From NCBI RefSeq assembly GCF_900129425.1, contig NZ_LT670817.1, forward strand, positions 1,674,001 to 1,738,000: a stretch of DNA of 64,000 nt. The letters run 5' to 3'. A program made the translations under genes and the position numbers. The notes beneath the pieces were generated by a model, which worked only from the letters and a program-made list of their open reading frames with translations, was not told where the DNA came from and did not search any database. Positions 36,505 to 45,837 of this stretch are shown in pieces. This DNA comes from Bradyrhizobium erythrophlei. GTDB taxonomy: Bacteria; Pseudomonadota; Alphaproteobacteria; Rhizobiales; Xanthobacteraceae. The stretch's first letter is position 1. Every line of letters starts with the position of its first letter.

Positions 36505-37335
36505 TCACTGTCTCCTGGTTTTGTCCCCCTCACCGGACAGGAGCGTGGGTAACGTTAATTGGAACACTGCACCACGGGGTAGGTTCGCGCTCGCCCACGG
36601 TCGGCCCTGGTGAACCTCAACGATTGAATGGCAAATTGAGAGCCCCATTCCTAGGCCTCCGGGTTTGGTCGTGTAGAAGGACTCAAATAGCCGCTGTTCG
36701 CTCTCGGGAGGAAAGCCAGGGCCGGAATCTTGCACGTAGACGAGCACAGCACTCGAGTGTGTCTGTTCGGTACGGATCCAGCAATTCGCGTGCTCCCTCG
36801 GTCATTTCGCTCATCGCCTCGATCGCGTTAAGAAGCAAATTGAGAACTACTTGCTGCAGCTGAACGCGGTCTGCCCAAACGGGAGGCAGGCTATCCGCAA
36901 GTTGCGTCTTTGCGGAAATGGCATTGTTTGCCATTTCGCCGCGAACCAGCGCGATGACCTCTAAGATCGCTTCGTTGATGTTGAGTCGCGCCTTCAGAGG
37001 AGGTGCTTTCTTTACGAGCGCGCGGATTCGGTCAATAACTTCACCCGCTCGCACGCCGCTCTCCACGATAAACCCAAGCGCCTGCTGAACCTCTTCTAAG
37101 TTCGGCGGTTGGGCACGTAGCCAAGATAAAGCTGCATTGGCATAGGTGATCGCCGATCCTATCGGTTGATTGATTTCGTGCGCAATTGACGCCGACAGTT
37201 GTCCCATCGCTGCGAGACGGTTTGCATGCGCAAGTTCGGTCTGTACTTGCCTGTAACGCCGCTCGACTTCTTTGGCTTTTTTCCGATCGGTCAAATCGAT
37301 AACAAAAGCGACACCTTCATCTCCCCCCTCGCTGA
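36505..37335 (-). pseudogene. Histidine kinase core, frameshifted, fused upstream to the AmiC-like remnant
   Basis: The HisKA part (LAAMGQLSASIAHEINQPIG) and N-box (NLLLNAIEAMSE) are in one frame. The rest of HATPase (VQDSGPGFPPESEQRLFESF and GGLGMGLSICHS) is in another, after an indel near 36760. It is highly similar to the C-terminal kinase of the giant protein at 24894. Its sensor part is missing: upstream, after GDEGVAFVIDLTDRKKA, the frame runs directly into AmiC-like sequence. Confidence 0.7.
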
Positions 37336-37976
37336 ACGCTTCGAAGAAAGGAACAATCCCGTCTCCGACAAGCGTATATAAATGACGTCCGGCTTGACTC
37401 GTTCGATGCGCGCGACGACGCTCGATAACTCGCTCTTCTGCGGTTCGAGGGGCACGTACATCTCGTCGAGGACCTGTCCACCGACCTCTAGGGAGAGACC
37501 GGATATGATCCGGTTCGACTCGTATGGAAAGACGTAATCGGATCCGACGAGAAAGACTTAGTTCCCATAGTTCGCGACCAGATAGTCGACAAGTTGTACC
37601 GACAATTGGCTCGGAGTGGCACCGGTGTAGATGCAGTGTCGCGAATACTCGAAGCCTTCGTACAGGTGTGGATAGAACAGCAACGCATTGCGCGCTTCGA
37701 TAACCGGCAATGCAGCCTTCCGGGTGCTCGACATATGACATCCGAAGACGACCTTGACGCGGTCCACGTCGCAAAGCGTAAGAGCCAATCACGATGGAGG
37801 GAGGGCGTGGATTTCGGGTCGTAGGAAATGGCCTCGATCGGTCGACCCAGGATACCTCCGGCCCTGTTGATCTCTTCAATCGCCAAAAAGGTTGCGGCGC
37901 GCTGTGTCCTGTCGACCGCAGCCGTCGCGCCGGTCTCCGAAAACAGCACTCCGACGCGCCAGCTGTTGGGTTGCAT
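37336..37976 (-). pseudogene. AmiC-like amide-binding regulator, frameshifted
   Basis: The start WRVGVLFSETGATAAVDRTQ and AAISYDPKSTP-like sequence belong to the AmiC/Peripla_BP family that senses amides and controls amidase operons. After frame changes it continues with DVDRVKVVFGCHMSSTRKAA and LLFYPHLYEGFEYS in a second frame, and the last part (TLVGDGIVPFFEAFSE) is in a third. It ends by running into histidine-kinase sequence at about 37325. It lies next to the amidase at 38154, so it may once have regulated that gene. Confidence 0.65.
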
Positions 37977-38153
37977 CTCAAAATCACCGAGCGAGGGGCG
38001 TTGTCGTGTCCGGTCGAAAGCCGCCTACCGAAGCCACTTGGTGTTTTCGGTACCGCCGGATCCCAAAGATGGCTTTCAAATTTGGGATGCGCAAGAGGAA
38101 GCTCGGCGGCCGCAGTCGCCGAGTGCCGTAACGAACCTCCCTTGAATACGCAT

Positions 38154-39710
38154 TCACTCTTGAAGTGCCGGCGCCTTGCGATGTTTGGTAGCAATTTCGT
38201 AGGCGTAAGCATATGCTAACAGATTGGCTTCGCTCCAGAGGTGCCCGACGAAGATCAAACTGAACGGTGACCCTGAGGTGTAGTAGCCGGCTGGAACGTT
38301 TACGCCGGGAAGTCCCGCGATGTTGATTTCACCGACGGTCGTCTCGCGGATTGTTCCTTTGCCGTGGAGCGGGGGCAGTTCTTCAAGCATCTGCGGGAAA
38401 ACGCAGGCATCAAGCTTCTCTCGTATAAAAACGTCCTCGAAGATGTTGAGGTAGGTTTCCTTCAACGTGATGAACTCTGAGAGGTCCGGCGGCCGCGATG
38501 GATCGTCGAGGGCCGCCTTGAACTGTGGAAGGTTTGGCATGAAGCTCAACACACCTTTAGGGCCAAAGGCATTTTCCGATTCGGTGGCCTTCGCAAATTC
38601 CGCGAATGTCTTGAGAGCCGCGTTCGGCCCCAATCTCTCAAGGTATTTCTGGAGGTCGTAAGGAATGGACTCAAGGCCACGCGCGTCGAAGTTCGCGAGA
38701 GGCGGCGTCGGCTTGCGAAGGTCTGCGAAGCCTGATCCCGCGAACGGATCGTCGACCAGAACCGCGCCCAATTCTTTCAATTCCTTCTTAGCCCGCTCGT
38801 ATAGCGACAAGGCCTCGTCGGACATCGGCTGATTACGCCATCCTAAACCGTAAAGGCCAAGACGCTTGCCCTTCAAGGCATCGGCACTGAGCCTCGACGT
38901 GTAACCACCCTTGGGCCGCTTACCTACGCCAGCAAGCGTCTTGGGATCTTCCGCTGTATAGCCCGCAAGCACGTCAAGACACAGTGCCGCATCGCGCACG
39001 CAGCGCGCGATCGGGCCGACCACATCACGGTTCCCGGAGATCGGCACGACACCCGCGTTCGGAACGAGTCCGATCGTCGGTTTAATGCCAACGAGGTCTT
39101 GGGCCGACGCAGGATTCTGGATCGAGCCACCCGTCTCTTCTGCGAGACCAAGCACAACCATGCTTGAGCCCACGGCAGCAGCAGTGCCAGCACTACTTCC
39201 ACCCGGAAGACGGTCCGGCATGGTGACGTTCAGGGTCGGTCCAGCCCAGCTATCGTTGGCATGACTACCGGAGTGGCTCAACACAGGAACATTGGTCTTT
39301 CCAAGGATGATCGCGCCAGCCTTGCGCATGCGCGCCACCACGGGCGAGTCGGTGGCCGGCATCAAGTCTACGCCGCCCGTCTTGCTATATAGGAGCGACC
39401 AGCCACCCGTCGTCGGGAAGCCGACCATATCCATCGGATCTTTGACCACTACAGGCACGCCGGCCAATGGACCGAGCTGCTCCCCAGCCGCTCGGCGCTT
39501 GTCAATGGCGCGGGCTTCGTCAACGGCAGCAGGATTCATGAAGATGATAGCATTGTATCTTTTGTTGTACTTCTCAATCCTCTTGAGACTGGCCTTGACG
39601 AGGGTTTCGGCTGTTAAGCTGCCGGCCCTGAAGCCGGCCTCGATTTGTTCGACGGTGAGGCCGATCAGATCGACATCGTCGTGGGATACGGACTTTGCGG
39701 GCTGGCTCAT
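38154..39710 (-). CDS. Amidase (amidase-signature family)
   Basis: The protein has 518 residues from the ATG at 39710, which follows AAAGGAGATTTCG, a strong ribosome site. The triad is K90 (VVVKDPMD), S172 (PGGSSAGTAA) and S196 (ETGGSIQNPAS). It differs from the amidase at 4757 in subgroup: this one resembles the long GatA-like amidases with SGSHANDSWAGPTLN. It probably releases ammonia from an amide, feeding nitrogen metabolism. The AmiC-like remnant downstream suggests that an amide-responsive regulator once accompanied it. A palindrome 73 bases upstream may be an operator. Confidence 0.92.
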   Translation of the reverse strand: MSQPAKSVSHDDVDLIGLTVEQIEAGFRAGSLTAETLVKASLKRIEKYNKRYNAIIFMNPAAVDEARAIDKRRAAGEQLGPLAGVPVVVKDPMDMVGFPTTGGWSLLYSKTGGVDLMPATDSPVVARMRKAGAIILGKTNVPVLSHSGSHANDSWAGPTLNVTMPDRLPGGSSAGTAAAVGSSMVVLGLAEETGGSIQNPASAQDLVGIKPTIGLVPNAGVVPISGNRDVVGPIARCVRDAALCLDVLAGYTAEDPKTLAGVGKRPKGGYTSRLSADALKGKRLGLYGLGWRNQPMSDEALSLYERAKKELKELGAVLVDDPFAGSGFADLRKPTPPLANFDARGLESIPYDLQKYLERLGPNAALKTFAEFAKATESENAFGPKGVLSFMPNLPQFKAALDDPSRPPDLSEFITLKETYLNIFEDVFIREKLDACVFPQMLEELPPLHGKGTIRETTVGEINIAGLPGVNVPAGYYTSGSPFSLIFVGHLWSEANLLAYAYAYEIATKHRKAPALQE

Positions 39711-39782
39711 CGAAATCTCCTTTGCATGGGACCATGTTTCTGAATTCGCGCCGTTCCAGCGGAACGAACAAGATTCGAACCC

Positions 39783-39800
39783 GCGGTCGCCTGCGACCGC
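39783..39800. promoter_or_regulatory. Palindrome upstream of the amidase
   Basis: GCGGTCGC and GCGACCGC, separated by CT, form a perfect 8-base inverted repeat 73 bases before the amidase start. It may be an operator or a small hairpin. On the minus strand it is followed by a GGGTTCGAATC stretch that looks like part of a tRNA T-arm; see the rejected items. Confidence 0.35.
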
Positions 39801-39810
39801 AGACACGCAT

Positions 39811-40610
39811 CAATCGCCGGCGAGATCTCACAAGCCAGCACTAACCGCCCGGCGAGACGGCTTTGCTCCGCCGCCCGCGATGTCGGAGTGTGAGAGTTCC
39901 AATCAAGAATCACTGACAGTCCTGTCAGCAGCAACGGGAATAGCTGGTCGCTTTAAACTCGAGGCCGCACTGTTGCCTCGGGTAGGACTGGCCACTTTCT
40001 CACCTGTGGCCTAGAGCGCTATCCCAATGGCTACAGCTGTCATTTCGTCCGTCCGGGCTGGAAATTGCCCCGCCGATCCTCCGTGGCGTGACATGGCCGC
40101 CTCTCGTTTGCTTGAAGAAGAGGAAATCTGTGGGCACGTCTGCGCTTTAGAGGCGCGTCCGCATCTGACCCCGCACGACCCCGTGCAGCCAAGTCCCAGT
40201 TCGAATGGGTTTTGGCATGCCACAGCGGGCTAAAAAGAGACTTTAACAAATTATCAACGACCGTGCCAGCGCCTCCAAGCGGTTCCACGAAGGATAGGAG
40301 CAGGCCGTCAATGGCGCATCCAGTGTCGACTTTCCGGTGGTAAGATGTAGGCTATTGCGAAAGTTGGATCGGAGCGCTTCAATTCATTAGTTAGGCGGTT
40401 CTGTCATGATCAATCGCTGCCGTTCAAGGGAGACGCCCGCAACAAGGCTCTTCGGACCTGAGTAGGATCTGCGCCTGCTCTTTGTGCTAGATTCATGGTA
40501 CGTCGCACGGGGCAGAACAGGCACGTCGAAAGGAGATTGGCATGTACTTGAGGACAAGCGTGAAGGTAAAATAGTCTCTGCGCGGATACTGGACACGAGG
40601 TCAGCTACAA
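39811..40610. other. Long intergenic region
   Basis: About 800 bases between the amidase and the sensor kinase, transcribed apart. Short overlapping frames exist, none recognised. The upstream promoters of both genes must lie here, but I cannot place them with confidence. Confidence 0.45.
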
Positions 40611-42815
40611 ATGACTCGTTTGAAGTCCAAGTCGAAGAAGAAAACGCGGACCGTAATCGGACGCTCAAATGCAACGCGCCAAAGGGAGCGATATTCCAAG
40701 AATAAGATTGTGGTCGATGATCGCCAGGTAGATTCCTCTAAACTGAGCGGAATTCGGCAGGGCCAAGGGGAGTCCTGGGACCAAGGCAGCCTGACGCCCG
40801 AGCGGATCCACGGCGTAAAGAAAAACATTATGGCTCAACGACAAGCCCAACGTCGTCGCATGGGCGAGATTAGAACCGCTTCGGAAGCCCTTTCGCACGA
40901 AATAGACCAGTATAAACAAGTCCTGGACCGATCGCGGTTGCACCTCGAGGTCTTGCATAAATTGCCCGCGGTCGCATGGACAGTTACGCGGCATGGCAAC
41001 TGTGACTTTGTGAATCAATTCTATGTGGATGCGACCGGCCTATCGGCGGATTATTGCACGGCGCCGCTCAAAACGTGGAGAAAGACTCCCAGCGATCTTC
41101 CGCCTTTTCTTTCCGTTTTGCATCCGGACCATAAGGAACGTGTGTCCCATATATTTTGGGACGGCGTCCGATCAGGCGGAGGCTGGACGTTTGCGGCACC
41201 ATTTCTTCATGCAGACGGCTCCTATCATTGGCACTTTGACCGTGCGGTCCCGGTGCGAGACGCCCAGGGCAAGGTTCTCCGATTCGTCGGCTCTAGTTCC
41301 GATATTCAGGAGTTGAGGTCGGAGAGGGACTCGCTGGTGGACAGGGAGAGACGCCTTCTCGCAATCATCGATGGTAGCCCCAACCCGATCTTTCTTAAGG
41401 ACCCTGATGGTCGCTTTTTGCTGGTCAACAGAGAATTTGAAAGGATCACCGGCGTCTCCCGCGATCAGATTATTGGTAAAACTGAGGATGACCTATCTAA
41501 ATTGCGCGAGGCGGGCGCGCATCGAACGAACGATCGAGATGTGCCCCGGTCGGGCGAGGTGATGCTCGAGGAGCTTGCTACAACCGATATAGGTCCACGC
41601 TGGGGCGCAGTTCGGAAGTTCCCAATCGTCGATGGGGACGGTCGAATCTATGCGACCGCCCACATCACGACGGATGTCACAGCACGCAAACAGGCGGAGG
41701 AACACCTCCGCCTGGCCGAGGACCGAACGCGGTTGATCTTGGATTCCTCCCTCGACGCTGTCATCACGATTGACGCGCGTGATACAATTACCGGCTGGAG
41801 CAAAAGCGCCGAAGACATATTTGGATGGTCCTGCGGGGAAGCGGTCGGCAAGCGCATCGTGGATACGATCATCCCCAAGCAGTATCGCGAGGCTCATTTG
41901 CGAGGGTGTGATCATTTTCTCGCTACCGGCGAAGGCGCGATACTAAACAGACGCATCGAGATAGCGGCGCTCCATAGGGCTGGACATGAATTCCCCGTCG
42001 AGCTGACGGTCACTGCTATCCGGCTGGAATCTTGGCACTTTACCGCCTTTGTGCGCGACTTGACGGACAAGAGACGAGTAGAGGAGGCGCTACGCGAAGC
42101 GCGGGAAGAGCTGACCCGGGTGACCCGTCTTACCGCGATGGGGCAGCTGTCTGCGTCCATCGCTCACGAGATCAACCAACCTCTGACCGCCGTTGCGGCC
42201 AATAGCGATACGTGCCTCTACTGGTTGAGCACGGAGGAGCCGGATCTCGCCAAAGCGAGGGCAGCTGCCCAGCGGTTGGCCAAGGACGCGCGGCGCGCGA
42301 GCGAGATAATCGCCCGCATTAAGGCGTTGATGAACAAAACCCCGGCTGAAAAGGCCCCGCTCGATATTATCGACGCGATTCGTGATGTCATGAAGCTAAC
42401 GCAAGAGGAATTTCGCAAGCATCGCATTACGACGCTTGCGGATCTGCACGAGTCGGTTCCGCGGATCAACGGCGACCGTGTCCAATTGGAGCAAGTCATT
42501 CTGAATCTCGTATTGAACAGTATCGAATCAATGATGCTTGTAGAGGATCGTCCAAGGACCCTTTCGATAAGGTCTCGGGTGCGGGATGACAGAATGGTTG
42601 AGATCTCATTCCACGACACTGGCGTTGGACTCGAGTCGACCGTGGTCGATCGGCTCTTCGATGCGTTCTTCACGACGAAACACAATGGAACAGGTATGGG
42701 TTTGGCAATTTGTCGTTCGATAATCGAAGCCCACGACGGACAGATTTCGGTAACCCCAGGTGCTCCATTTGGAGCAGTTTTCCAATTCAGCTTGCCCATT
42801 GCAGATGGACCATGA
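40611..42815 (+). CDS. PAS-domain sensor histidine kinase
   Basis: The protein has 734 residues with a basic, disordered start of about 100 residues, then three PAS domains: around 110-235 (CDFVNQFYVDATGLSADY), 240-365 (DGSPNPIFLKDPDGRFLLVN) and 370-490 (LDSSLDAVITIDARDTITGW). The HisKA box (SASIAHEINQPL) and HATPase (VILNLVLNSIES, GTGMGLAICRS) follow. No membrane segment is visible, so it is a cytoplasmic sensor; the ligand or redox cofactor is unknown. It overlaps the next regulator by four bases (ATGA), which makes a clear kinase/regulator pair. Confidence 0.92.
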   Translation: MTRLKSKSKKKTRTVIGRSNATRQRERYSKNKIVVDDRQVDSSKLSGIRQGQGESWDQGSLTPERIHGVKKNIMAQRQAQRRRMGEIRTASEALSHEIDQYKQVLDRSRLHLEVLHKLPAVAWTVTRHGNCDFVNQFYVDATGLSADYCTAPLKTWRKTPSDLPPFLSVLHPDHKERVSHIFWDGVRSGGGWTFAAPFLHADGSYHWHFDRAVPVRDAQGKVLRFVGSSSDIQELRSERDSLVDRERRLLAIIDGSPNPIFLKDPDGRFLLVNREFERITGVSRDQIIGKTEDDLSKLREAGAHRTNDRDVPRSGEVMLEELATTDIGPRWGAVRKFPIVDGDGRIYATAHITTDVTARKQAEEHLRLAEDRTRLILDSSLDAVITIDARDTITGWSKSAEDIFGWSCGEAVGKRIVDTIIPKQYREAHLRGCDHFLATGEGAILNRRIEIAALHRAGHEFPVELTVTAIRLESWHFTAFVRDLTDKRRVEEALREAREELTRVTRLTAMGQLSASIAHEINQPLTAVAANSDTCLYWLSTEEPDLAKARAAAQRLAKDARRASEIIARIKALMNKTPAEKAPLDIIDAIRDVMKLTQEEFRKHRITTLADLHESVPRINGDRVQLEQVILNLVLNSIESMMLVEDRPRTLSIRSRVRDDRMVEISFHDTGVGLESTVVDRLFDAFFTTKHNGTGMGLAICRSIIEAHDGQISVTPGAPFGAVFQFSLPIADGP

Positions 42816-43543
42816 ATGACAGTGACCAGCCCGTCGTCGCCGTCATAGACGATGACGAATCCGTCCGCGAAAGTTTGGGTGCGCTTCTGGAAACGATCTC
42901 CTTGAAGGTCGCGCTCTTCAGGTCAGTTGAGGCGTTTTTGGGCGCCAACCCTCCGGTACTACCGAGCTGTATCGTTCTGGATGTGAGACTACCAGGAGCA
43001 AGCGGCTTCGAGCTGCAAAAACAGCTAGTCGCGGCTCACGTCGATACGCCGATTGTATTCATTACTGGCCATGGCGATATCCCGATGTCGGTGCGGGCCA
43101 TGAAGGCAGGCGCAATAGAGTTCTTGTCAAAACCTTTCCGGGAGCAAGAGCTACTCGATGCGGTACGCCAAGGGATCGAACGCCACCGTGCGCGCGCCGC
43201 GCAACGACGCGCTTGGGCGCAAATCCACGAGCGATTTGCGGTCTTGACCGATCGCGAAAAGGAAATCATGACCTTGCTTACAGGGGGACGCGTAAGCAAG
43301 CAGATTGCCGGCCAACTTGGCGTCAGCGAAGTGACTGTCCGCGTTCATCGTAGCCAAATCATGCAAAAAATGGGTGCGCGCTCGCTGACGGATTTGGTAC
43401 GAATTGCGGACCGGCTCAAGACGGATGACGAAAACCCTTTGGACCCGGTCGCTGAAGGCCCCTACGATGGGCCGCCTCGCACGAGCCGCACGGTGAAGCG
43501 CGTCACAAGGAAACAGAAAGGTCGCGGCAATCTCGCGAAGTAA
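42812..43543 (+). CDS. FixJ-type response regulator, partner of the preceding kinase
   Basis: The protein has 243 residues. The receiver has D-D-D near residue 13, phospho-acceptor D57 in IVLDVRLP and Lys in FLSKPF. A LuxR-type helix-turn-helix (LTDREKEIMTLLTGGRVSKQ and VRVHRSQIMQKM) and a basic tail of about 40 residues follow. The ATG overlaps the kinase stop codon, so production is coupled. It probably activates transcription in response to the kinase. Confidence 0.92.
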   Translation: MNDSDQPVVAVIDDDESVRESLGALLETISLKVALFRSVEAFLGANPPVLPSCIVLDVRLPGASGFELQKQLVAAHVDTPIVFITGHGDIPMSVRAMKAGAIEFLSKPFREQELLDAVRQGIERHRARAAQRRAWAQIHERFAVLTDREKEIMTLLTGGRVSKQIAGQLGVSEVTVRVHRSQIMQKMGARSLTDLVRIADRLKTDDENPLDPVAEGPYDGPPRTSRTVKRVTRKQKGRGNLAK

Positions 43544-43922
43544 CTTTCTGACTATCCCCGGGTAACCCATTGATGTGATTGCGGTGCGTTCCTCTCCGAC
43601 CCCGTCACAAGACTTAGATGGCTCCTCCATCTGGCGACACATTTTGCCCGGATTGCCTCAACTTCGCATCGCGCTCCCAATGAGTCCGCTGCCAGGCCCC
43701 ATGGGTCCGCGCCAGCTGTGGATGAACTGAGGCCGGCGTTTTGCTTATGGCGGATAAGCGAAGAGGCGCAGGCTCTGAACTCGATCGTAGTTTGCCTAAA
43801 CGATACGAAAGGACTTCCCTTTCATTGTTTATTTGCGACTACAAAATGGTAGGGGCCGAAAGCCGGCTGTGCGAGTTAAGCTGCGCGAGTTAAGTCAACA
43901 GCCGCGAACATGGAGAACTCCG
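43544..43922. other. Intergenic region
   Basis: No gene recognised. The ribosome site of the next receiver gene lies at its end (GGAGA). Confidence 0.45.
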
Positions 43923-44321
43923 TTGAATACACTGGAGCTAGTAGCAATCGTAGATGACGACGAGAACGTTTTGATAGCGATGCAGGGACTCGTCGAAACA
44001 TTCGGTTACCGAACTGCTGCCTTCGGCTCAGCGAACGAATTTCTGACGTCGGATGCGATAAATGAAGCCGGCTGTCTGATTGTCGATGTGCAAATGCCTC
44101 AAATGAGCGGGATCGAGCTTTTTCATTCGCTCATGGCGACCGGCTATCCGACGCCTGCGATATTCATCGCGGCCAATCCGAATCCCAAGGCTGAAAAGCG
44201 GCTGCTCGAAGAAGGAGCAATCGCCTATTTGGCCAAACCTGTTCGAACGGAGGCCCTGCGTGCAAGCCTCCGTATGACATTGTATCGACTACCAGGGAGT
44301 GACAGTCATGACAACGATTGA
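43923..44321 (+). CDS. Single-domain response regulator with a substituted receiver Thr
   Basis: The TTG at 43923 follows GGAGAACTCCG and gives 132 residues, equal in length to the receiver at 36073. A longer frame with an ATG at 43833 has no family character. Phospho-acceptor D55 (LIVDVQMP) and Lys (YLAKPV) are present, but the switch Thr of FITA is Ala here (IFIAANPN). The gene overlaps the next regulator by 14 bases. It may be a phosphate sink or an unphosphorylated adapter. Confidence 0.85.
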   Translation: MNTLELVAIVDDDENVLIAMQGLVETFGYRTAAFGSANEFLTSDAINEAGCLIVDVQMPQMSGIELFHSLMATGYPTPAIFIAANPNPKAEKRLLEEGAIAYLAKPVRTEALRASLRMTLYRLPGSDSHDND

Positions 44322-44985
44322 CGAAACTGCCCGCCGCATCAGCACCGCTGAAGTCATTGTTGAGCCCATCGTCTACGTCGTTGACGATGATCGCCTCATC
44401 CGTGGGATGCTCAGCAGCCTGTTTCGATCGGTTGGCTTGCAGGTTCGGTTATTTGAGTCCGCTCGGGAACTGTTGCAATCTAAACTGGACGATGGTCCCA
44501 GTTGTCTGGTTCTCGATATCAGAATGCCACGTCTGAGTGGCTTTGATCTTCAAGCTGAATTAGCTAAATCCAATATTAGGATCCCAATTATCTTTCTGAC
44601 CGGGCACGGGGATGTTTCAACGTCGGTAAGGGCGATGAAGGCTGGCGCGGTCGACTTTCTGACCAAGCCTTTCCGCGAGCAGGACATGCTTGATGCGGTT
44701 ACTGCGGCGCTCGAGCGCGATGAAAAACGGTGCAATGAGGAGAGGTCCCACTCGGACCTCCAAGATCGGTCCGCCTTATTAAGCGACCGCGAGCGCCAGG
44801 TTATGGCATTGGTGACGGGCGGCCTTATGAACAAGCAGGTCGCGAGCAAGATCGGTATAGCCCAGCAGACAGTGAAGATCCATCGGGGCAACCTCATGCG
44901 AAAAATGCGCGCCAAAACGCTGGCCGATCTGGTTCTGATGGCGGAAAATCTCGGGATCCGTGGACGGGAGAAAGAGGTGAACTAA
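44308..44985 (+). CDS. FixJ-type response regulator
   Basis: The protein has 225 residues from ATG 44308, preceded by AGGGAG. A GTG at 44299 is possible but less likely. Receiver: phospho-acceptor D70 in LVLDIRMP, FLTG and Lys in FLTKPF. Output: SDRERQVMALVTGGLMNKQV and VKIHRGNLMRKM. It is closely related to the regulator at 35320, so the two arose by duplication. It overlaps the preceding single-domain receiver, forming a two-regulator unit. Confidence 0.9.
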   Translation: MTTIDETARRISTAEVIVEPIVYVVDDDRLIRGMLSSLFRSVGLQVRLFESARELLQSKLDDGPSCLVLDIRMPRLSGFDLQAELAKSNIRIPIIFLTGHGDVSTSVRAMKAGAVDFLTKPFREQDMLDAVTAALERDEKRCNEERSHSDLQDRSALLSDRERQVMALVTGGLMNKQVASKIGIAQQTVKIHRGNLMRKMRAKTLADLVLMAENLGIRGREKEVN

Positions 44986-45285
44986 ACGGTAGCTGATGGG
45001 CCAGGGCGGTCTGCCCAGGTAACGATAAGATAACTGTTATGGCGCAAGCAGCAAAGACATCGTTGTCATTCCTAGAGCAGCACTTGTCTGGTGCGCGGCG
45101 CAAGGGTAACTCTTGCTCATCAGGGGCTCCAATCTGTCACGGTAGACAGTTCGACAAAATCCCTTGCACTACCAAATGGATCGTGCGACCGACCGCTAGT
45201 TTCCAGGAGCGCTGATCCTTCCGGAAAAATGAGCCGCATGCTGAGATGCGGCCATTTTCGGGCGTTCCTCCTTATCACTTGGGCC
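44986..45285. other. Intergenic region
   Basis: No gene recognised. Frames here extend into the xanthine dehydrogenase remnant but carry no family character of their own. Confidence 0.4.
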
Positions 45286-45477
45286 GCACCATTGCTTATT
45301 CCGGAGCTCGATGTCTTATTCGTCGGCGGCTTCGATGAAGAAGCGAGCCCACTGGGCGTTAAGGGACTTGGCGAGCTGACGGATGTATCGGTAGCGCCGG
45401 CCATTACCAACGCGGTCTATCACGCGACCGGCAAACGTATTCGAGACCTGCCGGTCACCGTGGAGAAGCTGCTGTGA
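45286..45477 (+). pseudogene. Xanthine/aldehyde dehydrogenase Mo subunit, C-terminal remnant
   Basis: The stretch GFDEEASPLGVKGLGELTDV and ITNAVYHATGKRIRDLPVTV is the conserved C-terminus of the large molybdenum subunit of xanthine-dehydrogenase-family enzymes, with the active-site Glu in GLGEL. Everything before it is missing. It adds to the purine-nitrogen remnants. Confidence 0.7.
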
Positions 45478-45603
45478 GAGATACGGCGCCACGAAGTGAA
45501 CACATGCGACCGTGATCGACGAGGAGATCAAGGCAGGATCAGTATCTTAGGAAAGTGCCGACGCGGCGAATATCTCAGCCACCGGTGCGAAATGGTAAGC
45601 CTC

Positions 45604-45837
45604 TCAATTCGGCTTGCCGAGTACGAACGCGAAGGGAACCACGAAAATGTCGACGCCAACATCATCGCTGACGTGCAGGACTCAATCCCGGCAATGCTTT
45701 GCGGTGTGCGCCATGATGAGGGACCGCACAACTCCTGCAGCGTGGTCACGCGCCTCAACGAGATTGTCTACAGCGGCGCCGTATTGATCAATCAATATCC
45801 CTCGGTCACAGGAGCAATGGAAATAGACGTGGGTCAC
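45604..45837 (-). pseudogene. DUF6894 protein, nonsense TGA at a Trp codon
   Basis: From a GTG at 45837, preceded by GGGAGG, the frame reads VTHVYFHCSCDRGILIDQYG, with the YFH...D start typical of DUF6894. At 45682-45684 a TGA replaces the family Trp before VLHVSDDVGV, and the same frame continues to a stop at 45604-45606. One base change separates it from an intact 77-residue protein. The function of DUF6894 is unknown. Confidence 0.6.

Noticed and set aside
39740..39800. tRNA-like T-arm (GGGTTCGAATC) on the minus strand before the amidase
   Set aside because: The T-stem pairs only with several G-T pairs, no matching 5' acceptor arm (GGAACGA or similar) is found within 90 bases, and the anticodon region cannot be folded. 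It may be a scrap at most.
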